From an uncultured Lachnospiraceae bacterium (GTDB lineage Bacteria; Bacillota; Clostridia; Lachnospirales; Lachnospiraceae), in the NCBI GenBank assembly GCA_910588295.1, contig CAJUQO010000010.1, forward strand, positions 9,423 to 73,422: 64,000 nt of DNA. The letters run 5' to 3'. The translations under genes were made by a program, and so were the position numbers. Every line of letters begins with the position of its first letter. The first letter of the stretch is position 1. The notes under the pieces are model-generated. The model did no database searches. It saw only the letters and a list, made by a program, of their open reading frames with translations, and was not told where the DNA came from. Shown here one piece after another: positions 58,561 to 64,000 of the stretch.

Positions 58561-60153
58561 ATGGGAGACGAAAGAAAATGTGGTATCCGGCGGCGGACGG
58601 CCGTTTTACTGCTTCTGATCCTGGTATATGGAGCGGGCGTCTGGTATTATCGGGGCCATTTTCTGCCGGGGACTGTGGCGGACGGCATGGATCTGTCCTG
58701 GATGAGCCCGGCACAGGTGGAGGAGAGACTGGAACGGTATACACTGACCCTGGAAGAGCGGACGGCCGCAGGGGCCGTGGCAGAGGAAGTGCTGACCGGC
58801 GGCCGGCTGGGCCTGGGCTGGGGGGACGGGGAGGCGCTACGGAATCTGCTGGAAGGGCAGGCTGTCTGGAAATGGCCTCTGGCCGTCTGGCAGAAGCGGG
58901 AAGAAAGGGGGATTGTGGCATGGGATAAAACCAGGTTTCAGCAGACGATGGATGATCTGCGGGGATTTTCGCCGTCCTTTGCCCGGGAACCGGTGGATGC
59001 CCGCCTGTCCGAGTATGCGGAGGGCGTCGGTTATACGATCCTGCCCGAGGAGAGGGGCAACGCCTTAGACCGGGATCGGACGCTGGCTTGTGTGAAAAAA
59101 GCCGTGGCTGCTTTGGAAACGAGGGTTAATCTGGAAGAGAGCGGCTGCTACCGGGAGCCGGGCCGCACCGCTGAGGACGAGGCCCTGCAGCGGCTGGCGG
59201 AGGAGATGAACCAGTATGTCAATACAAAGATCATCTATCGTTTCGGGGACAGGGAGGAAGTGCTGGACGGTACAAGGATACAGCGATGGCTGAAGGAGGA
59301 ACAGGGGGAGGCCGTCCTTGACAGGGCCGGCGTAGCCGGATATGTGGCGTCCCTGCGGAAGAAATACGATACGATCTTCCGCAGCCGCCTGTTTATGACT
59401 AGCTATGGGGAGGAGATCACGCTGCAGGAGGGGGATTACGGCTGGTGGATGGACTGTGAGCAGGAAACGCAAGAGTTGTATCGGATGCTCTGTCAGGGAA
59501 AAAGCGGTGCGCGTACGCCGGTGTATTATCAGACCGCCGCTGTCTATGGCAGCCGGGATTATGGCGACAGCTATGTGGAGATCAACCTGACGGCCCAGCA
59601 TTTATTCGTGTATAAGAATGGAAAAAAGGTGATGGAATCGGATTTCGTCTCGGGAAATGTGGCCAGCGGCGACGCGACCCCGGAGGGAATCTACGGGCTG
59701 ACCTACAAAGAGAGGGATGCCACCCTGAACGGGGAGGACTATGAATCCCTGGTGTCCTACTGGATGCCATTCAACCGTAATGTGGGGCTCCATGATGCCG
59801 TCTGGCGGGATCGGTTCGGCGGCGATATCTATCGTCAGGCGGGTTCCCATGGCTGCATCAATCTGCCCTATGAGGCGGCGAAGGAGCTATACGGCCATGT
59901 GGAAAAGGGCATGGCGGTGATCTGCTATACCCTGCCCGGCACGGCATCCGGTTCTGTTACGGATCAGACAGCGGAGGAAACGGCCCAGTCTGTGATTGAC
60001 GCCATAGACCGCCTGGGGACCGTGACCCGGGACAGCGGCAAGAGTATTGAGCGTATCCGTGCCCTGTACGGCCGTCTCACCCCCGCGGCGCGCAGGCAGG
60101 TGACAAATTATGAGGCGTTTCTTGCGGCGGAGAAGCAATACAGGGAGATGTGA
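58561..60153 (+). CDS. L,D-transpeptidase with peptidoglycan-binding domain (YkuD)
   Basis: The 530-residue protein has an N-terminal membrane anchor (about 12-33), a long extracytoplasmic part with a repeated PG_binding_4-like domain (about 45-320), and a YkuD catalytic domain (about 345-455) whose active site SHGCINLP includes Cys432. A helical tail of about 75 residues follows. It would cross-link peptidoglycan 3-3 or attach proteins on the outer side of the membrane. GGAGG lies eight bases before ATG 58561. A weak TTTACA-18-TATGAT promoter (58463-58492) lies upstream. Confidence 0.93.
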   Translation: MGDERKCGIRRRTAVLLLLILVYGAGVWYYRGHFLPGTVADGMDLSWMSPAQVEERLERYTLTLEERTAAGAVAEEVLTGGRLGLGWGDGEALRNLLEGQAVWKWPLAVWQKREERGIVAWDKTRFQQTMDDLRGFSPSFAREPVDARLSEYAEGVGYTILPEERGNALDRDRTLACVKKAVAALETRVNLEESGCYREPGRTAEDEALQRLAEEMNQYVNTKIIYRFGDREEVLDGTRIQRWLKEEQGEAVLDRAGVAGYVASLRKKYDTIFRSRLFMTSYGEEITLQEGDYGWWMDCEQETQELYRMLCQGKSGARTPVYYQTAAVYGSRDYGDSYVEINLTAQHLFVYKNGKKVMESDFVSGNVASGDATPEGIYGLTYKERDATLNGEDYESLVSYWMPFNRNVGLHDAVWRDRFGGDIYRQAGSHGCINLPYEAAKELYGHVEKGMAVICYTLPGTASGSVTDQTAEETAQSVIDAIDRLGTVTRDSGKSIERIRALYGRLTPAARRQVTNYEAFLAAEKQYREM

Positions 60154-60189
60154 GTAAAGGCGCGCCGTCCGGCGTGCCTGAAATCCGTG

Positions 60190-60432
60190 TTAGAAATACT
60201 GTTCGATCCATCCGCACAGGGTGGCTTCATAGTCGCCTTCCACATCCTCGCTTTTTCCGGCGTGCATCAGGTTTGTCTCGACCCCGGAAGGGGTGTCTCT
60301 GTCGGCATATTCCCAGATGTGGTAGACCAGCCCCCGGTGGGTGAAGTCAATGCTGCCGCAGCCTTCCACCTCCGTGTAGGTGAACGTGATATGTTTCTTT
60401 TGCAATGCGTCCTGAACAGATTGCAGTCTCAT
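60190..60432 (-). CDS. Small uncharacterised protein
   Basis: The 80-residue protein is not recognised. It opens MRLQSVQDALQKKHITFTYTEVEG and ends in an aromatic ATLCGWIEQYF tail (seen in parts), with two His in FTHRGLVYHIWEYADRD. GAAAGGA precedes the ATG on the reverse strand. A mixed alpha/beta fold without signal peptide is suggested. It is convergent with the L,D-transpeptidase, with a short GGCGCGCC/GGCGTGCC hairpin between them. Confidence 0.65.
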   Translation of the reverse strand: MRLQSVQDALQKKHITFTYTEVEGCGSIDFTHRGLVYHIWEYADRDTPSGVETNLMHAGKSEDVEGDYEATLCGWIEQYF

Positions 60433-60771
60433 AGGACAGTTCCTTTCTCCTAATGCGGGTCACAGGATAAACGGGGCGGGTACTTTCAAAAATGTATCCC
60501 GGGCGTGATTTTTTACAGCGGTTTCATTTTACTGCTCATTAAAGGGCCGTACCCGGAAGAGTTCTTCCCTTTAAATATTGTAATCATTATACTGTGGAAT
60601 TGCAATAGCAGGGCATGGATATTTTTCGTCGGAAATGGTTTGTGTTATTGATATTGGGAGTAAACAGTAACCGGTATGCTATATTTATATATGGAATTGA
60701 GATGAAACCGATTTGAAGATAGCAATAGGTGATGGCAAAACGCCTTTAAAAGTTGCCAAAAATTAATAGAT
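60433..60771. other. Gene-free region between a small gene and a transposase remnant
   Basis: This AT-rich stretch has no convincing gene on either strand. The transposase similarity does not extend below about 60772. Nothing else was recognised. Confidence 0.5.
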
Positions 60772-61428
60772 TTATCGGACGATTTTGGTTTGAACGATGG
60801 GGTTATTGCTAGAGGGAAACTGACAGAAAGTATTGTAAAAAACAAGATGACGGATCATGCCAAGACCATTCGTAACAATACCGATTTTGTAGGCATAGCA
60901 AAAGTGGCCGTCAATGTAGAGCTGTTTTTTCTCAGGGCTAGAAGTAGCATGGGAGGGCATGGAGGCCTAAGCGGCTTTATAAGGGGCATAATTATCGTCA
61001 AAGTTATGGGCTTTTGCATAGGCTTTGAGCTGTTTGATGATACGGTTGGCGTATTTGGGATTGTATTTTGTGACCCAGGCTTCGATCCCAGAAGAATCGA
61101 AAATAGCCATATCTGCCTTTGCAGAATCGATAGCGTGACAGATGGGTTCCGTAAGGGTAACGAGCTTATCGAAAACAAGCTGAAGATCTTTGAGGAAATC
61201 CTGCTTAAAGCGGGTGATCTTAGAAGCATCGGGGACTTGATCAAAACCGCAGAACGCACGAAGGTGTCTGGAGTAGTGAAGAAATACCAGAAGCAGGGAA
61301 TCCGTTGGGGTAGAAAAAATCCGCCGGATGATGAGTGCCCATAAAAGGGTATTTACGGGATCTGGCCGTTGATGCATAGAAATGTTTCCGGAAGGAAGCA
61401 GGTACAATTTCGCTTCGCGAAGCCCCAA
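60772..61428 (-). pseudogene. Decayed DDE transposase (IS5/IS1182-like), truncated, in-frame amber stop
   Basis: Reverse-strand reading from about 61376 gives transposase-like sequence: STPTDSLLLVFLHYSRHL, FCGFDQVPDASKITRFKQDF, AKADMAIFDSSGIEAWV, then PYKAA, a TAG codon at 60969-60967, and in the same frame ASMPSHATSSPEKKQLYIDG, HFCYAYKIGIVTNG and SNNPIVQTKIVR. One Asp of the DDE triad is probably in IFDSSG. The C-terminal third with the remaining catalytic residues is missing. No terminal inverted repeats or target duplication were found, so this is a dead insertion-sequence fragment. Confidence 0.8.
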
Positions 61429-61497
61429 TTGCCACCTGAATCATGTTCTTCCGCAGCCGTCCCTTGGGAAGTGTGTGGCTCGGGTGTGAAAAATAAC
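61410..61497 (-). repeat. Dispersed repeat, copy A (short form)
   Basis: This is 88 bp and matches 62133-62238 closely, for example in CGAAGCCCCAA, CACCTGAATCATGTTCT and GTCCCTTGGGAAGTG, but lacks 18 bp present in copy B after CCGCAGCC. On the reverse strand both copies encode similar peptides in two frames. Confidence 0.85.
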
Positions 61498-61705
61498 GAA
61501 TGTCCCGGGCGGCGAGCCGGCGATAAGAGCCAACATGGTTTCGGCGGATCATGGGTGCGGAAACCGTGGCGTACGCTGGTGCAGGCCAGGAAACGGCGCC
61601 GGACGCAGGGATGGGTGCCCGTTGTGTCTGGCAATCTGATAACTGCGATCCAGAAGGTACTGTGCAGGAAAGAAATATAGACAGCCCGTCGGCATCGGAA
61701 TGGCC

Positions 61706-61734
61706 GTATTATTGAGATACTTTTTGCATACACT
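61706..61734 (+). promoter_or_regulatory. Sigma-E-type sporulation promoter before spoIIID
   Basis: CATACACT (61727-61734) fits the sigma-E -10 consensus CATACANT, with GTATTAT (61706-61712) 14 bp upstream as a fair -35. In B. subtilis spoIIID is transcribed by sigma-E, which agrees. Confidence 0.6.
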
Positions 61735-61763
61735 GTAAAAACAGCGTCTTCGGGAGCTTATCC

Positions 61764-62021
61764 GTGAAAGATTACATCGAAGAGCGGGCAGTGGAAATTG
61801 CCAACTATATTATTGAGACGAAAGCAACGGTACGCCAGACGGCAAAAAAGTTCGGAATTTCAAAATCAACAGTACATAAGGACGTGACAGACCGCTTAAG
61901 CCAGATCAATCCCTCCCTGGCCAGTGAAGCAAGGCAGGTACTGGATGTCAATAAATCCGAACGGCATATCCGCGGCGGTATGGCTACAAGAGAGAAGTAT
62001 CTGCACTTGGAGCAGCGGTGA
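61764..62021 (+). CDS. spoIIID: Sporulation transcription factor SpoIIID
   Basis: The 85-residue protein matches SpoIIID along its length: YIEERAVEIANYIIETKATVRQTAKKFGISKSTVHKDV (in parts, a helix-turn-helix), then RLSQINPSLASEARQVLDVNKSERHIRGGMATREKY (in parts). It regulates mother-cell genes during sporulation. The start is GTG 61764 with GGGAG eight bases upstream. It lies between two copies of a dispersed repeat and beside an insertion-sequence remnant but is itself intact. Confidence 0.95.
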   Translation: MKDYIEERAVEIANYIIETKATVRQTAKKFGISKSTVHKDVTDRLSQINPSLASEARQVLDVNKSERHIRGGMATREKYLHLEQR

Positions 62022-62132
62022 TGGAGAGGATTTTCTTCCATTCCGTTTTAGTTGACACATCATTTTCTTACGTACTTTGCAGTACATGCAAAGTGCTGTG
62101 TGACCAGTAACCCGCAGTTTGGGCATGAAGGT

Positions 62133-62238
62133 TCGTTTCGCGAAGCCCCAACTGTCACCTGAATCATGTTCTCCCGCAGCCACGTAGCGCGCCAAAGGCG
62201 TCCCTTGGGAAGTGCGCGGCCCGGGTGTAAAAAGTAAC
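62133..62238 (-). repeat. Dispersed repeat, copy B (long form)
   Basis: This 106-bp direct repeat of 61410-61497 has 18 extra bases (62182-62199). The sequence just before it (62080-62132, reverse-strand reading ending CPNCGLLVTQ...) may belong to the same element but has no counterpart at copy A. Confidence 0.8.
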
Positions 62239-62278
62239 TGAAGATAAACATGTTTCATTTTTTCACAAATTTCATGGA

Positions 62279-62307
62279 TTGTAAAATACGGAGCAGTATC
62301 ATATAAT
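62279..62307 (+). promoter_or_regulatory. guaA promoter
   Basis: TTGTAA (62279-62284), a 17-bp spacer and TATAAT (62302-62307). The leader to the ATG is about 45 nt, too short for a purine riboswitch. Confidence 0.7.
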
Positions 62308-62357
62308 AGAAAAAAAGCCGCGTCTGTTTTCGGCATAAAGTACAAAGGAGAATACCC

Positions 62358-63902
62358 ATGAACAGAGAAACGGTCATTGTGGTGGATTTTGGCGGCCAGT
62401 ACAATCAGCTTGTGGCGCGCCGGGTCCGTGAATGTAATGTTTACTGCGAAATCTATTCTTATAAAACGAATATTGAAAAAATAAAGGAGATGAACCCCAA
62501 GGGGATTATACTGACCGGAGGCCCCAACAGTTGTTACGCCGAGGGGGCTCCGACGTATTCCCGGGAGCTGTTTGAACTGGGGATTCCGGTGCTCGGCCTT
62601 TGCTATGGCGCTCAGCTGATGCAGTTTATTCTGGGAGGAAAAGTGGAGACGGCTCCCGTACGGGAATATGGAAAGATAGAGGTTCATGTGGAGCAGGATT
62701 CGCCCCTTTTTGCCGGTATGGAGAGCGATACGGTCTGTTGGATGAGCCATAATGATTATATTGCGGAGGCCGCGCCGGGATTTTCTGTCTGTGCCTATAC
62801 CCGTGACTGTCCCGTGGCCGCAGCCGAGGACAGGGAGCGGAGGCTCTATGCAATCCAGTTCCATCCCGAGGTGCTGCATACCGTGAGAGGTAAGGAAATA
62901 CTGGCCAATTTCGTCCATGGCGTCTGCGGTTGTGGAGGAGACTGGCGGATGGACTCTTTTGTGGAAGAATCCATAAAGGCGATCCGGGAGAAGGTCGGCC
63001 GCGGCCGGGTGCTCTGTGCCCTGTCCGGCGGCGTGGATTCTTCTGTGGCTGCTGTATTGCTCTCCAAGGCCGTCGGCAAACAGCTTACCTGTGTGTTTGT
63101 GGATCACGGTCTGCTGCGCAAAAATGAAGGCGATGAGGTGGAAGCTGTCTTCGGCTCCGGCGGCTCCTATGACCTGAACTTTATCCGCGTCAATGCCCAG
63201 CAGCGTTACTATGGCAAGCTGGCCGGTGTGGAAGAACCGGAAGCCAAGAGAAAGATCATAGGCGAAGAATTTATCCGCGTATTTGAGGAGGAAGCCAAAA
63301 AGATCGGCGCTGTGGACTTTCTTGTCCAGGGAACAATTTATCCCGATGTGGTGGAGTCCGGTCTGGGCGGTGAATCCGCTGTCATCAAATCCCACCACAA
63401 CGTGGGCGGTCTGCCGGATTATGTGGATTTCAAGGAGATTATAGAACCGCTGCGGGATCTGTTTAAGGATGAAGTGCGCGGGGTGGGCCAGGAGCTGGGG
63501 ATCCCGGATCATCTTGTATTCCGCCAGCCATTCCCCGGTCCTGGCCTGGGTATCCGTATCATCGGCGAAGTCACGGAGGAAAAGGTGAAGATCGTGCAAG
63601 ATGCCGACGCCATTTACCGTGAGGAGATTGCCAATGCCGGGCTCGATAAGGAGATCAACCAGTATTTCGCGGCATTGACTAATATGCGTTCCGTGGGGGT
63701 TATGGGAGATGAGAGGACGTATGATTATGCCGTGGCCTTGCGGGCAGTCTGTACTGTTGATTTTATGACTGCGGAGGCGGCGGAGATCCCCTATGACGTG
63801 CTTCAACGGGCGATGAGCCGGATCATCAATGAGGTGAAGGGGGTTAATAGGGTATTTTATGATTTGACCAGTAAGCCGCCGGGGACGATTGAGTTCGAAT
63901 AA
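62358..63902 (+). CDS. guaA: GMP synthase (glutamine-hydrolysing)
   Basis: The 514-residue protein has an N-terminal class I glutamine amidotransferase (Cys82 in GLCYGAQ, His-Pro-Glu in QFHPEV), an ATP-pyrophosphatase domain with the P-loop CALSGGVDSS and a C-terminal dimerisation domain ending DLTSKPPGTIEFE. It converts XMP to GMP. AAAGGAGA precedes the ATG. The unbroken amidotransferase triad contrasts with the Cys-less PurF-like protein at 6079. The gene ends just before the window edge. Confidence 0.97.
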   Translation: MNRETVIVVDFGGQYNQLVARRVRECNVYCEIYSYKTNIEKIKEMNPKGIILTGGPNSCYAEGAPTYSRELFELGIPVLGLCYGAQLMQFILGGKVETAPVREYGKIEVHVEQDSPLFAGMESDTVCWMSHNDYIAEAAPGFSVCAYTRDCPVAAAEDRERRLYAIQFHPEVLHTVRGKEILANFVHGVCGCGGDWRMDSFVEESIKAIREKVGRGRVLCALSGGVDSSVAAVLLSKAVGKQLTCVFVDHGLLRKNEGDEVEAVFGSGGSYDLNFIRVNAQQRYYGKLAGVEEPEAKRKIIGEEFIRVFEEEAKKIGAVDFLVQGTIYPDVVESGLGGESAVIKSHHNVGGLPDYVDFKEIIEPLRDLFKDEVRGVGQELGIPDHLVFRQPFPGPGLGIRIIGEVTEEKVKIVQDADAIYREEIANAGLDKEINQYFAALTNMRSVGVMGDERTYDYAVALRAVCTVDFMTAEAAEIPYDVLQRAMSRIINEVKGVNRVFYDLTSKPPGTIEFE

Positions 63903-64000
63903 ACATAAATGCTTAGCAAATCCAGTGTTTATGTGGGTTTGCAGACTTTGGAAAGGTCTTTTGATAACAAATTGATAACAGTCGTTTGAGTGCGATTATT

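Noticed and set aside
60790..61344. 184-codon forward frame over the transposase remnant
   Set aside because: Antisense to clear transposase similarity; no motifs of its own.
61369..61680. 103-codon forward frame before spoIIID
   Set aside because: Covers repeat copy A and the intergenic region; composition is Arg-rich and no start signal is present.
61896..63806. 636-codon reverse frame opposite guaA and into the repeat
   Set aside because: It is a shadow of guaA codon usage; only its last part, over the dispersed repeat, shows any pattern, and that is reported as a repeat.

Overview
The window looks like chromosomal DNA of a spore-forming anaerobic Firmicute, most likely a gut Lachnospiraceae. 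The evidence is an alpha/beta-type small acid-soluble spore protein, SpoIIID behind a sigma-E-like promoter, AdhE behind a Rex-type operator, two-subunit transketolases, many carbohydrate ABC importers with YesM/YesN-type regulators, AGGAGG ribosome-binding sites and mid-range GC. Genus cannot be decided from the sequence. No rRNA, tRNA or CRISPR array was seen.

Layout. (1) 1-7500: a forward sugar-phosphate operon holding a UPF0303 tail, an AroE-like dehydrogenase, UlaE-type epimerase, Rpe, a TalC/Fsa-type transaldolase, split transketolase, RpiB, and a PurF-like protein without its nucleophile cysteine. Together the middle genes form a complete non-oxidative pentose-phosphate module. (2) 7700-16000, mostly reverse: MFS transporter, a uroporphyrinogen-decarboxylase-like protein, AraC regulator, divergent YesL, a small kinase-fold protein, and adhE with an overlapping pair of Rex half-sites under its promoter. 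(3) 16290-24780: GH31 glycosidase, YesN/YesM two-component pair, and a CUT1 sugar importer (lipoprotein plus two permeases, no ATPase). (4) 24800-40800: TetR remnant, Lachnospiraceae-type hypothetical proteins, tadA, an ABC exporter, a PadR/HAAS/DUF4097/PspC envelope cluster, SASP, SGNH hydrolase, AzlCD, a sodium:solute symporter, NudC, and a membrane-anchored MerR regulator translationally coupled to a membrane-anchored MutS-like ATPase.

(5) 40830-58120 is the most interesting region. A reverse operon (inositol-3-phosphate synthase, second Rpe, second split transketolase) faces a forward operon (PfkB kinase, LacI repressor, second PfkB kinase, SIS isomerase, RpiB, class II aldolase, a 77-residue protein, RbsB/A/C-type importer, phosphohexomutase, HAD phosphatase, VOC protein). 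Four palindromes with a TTAACGTTAA core or a close variant lie at the promoters of both arms, so they probably form one LacI regulon. This is a candidate uncharacterised pathway for a cyclitol or rare sugar that ends in the pentose-phosphate pool. A second URO-D-like gene follows.

(6) 58500-64000: L,D-transpeptidase, a small protein, a decayed transposase, spoIIID between two copies of a roughly 100-bp repeat, and guaA.

Two dispersed repeat families were seen: a 27-bp element (two exact copies, one diverged) and the repeat flanking spoIIID. Functions are assigned from recognisable motifs in translated sequence; no database search was run.
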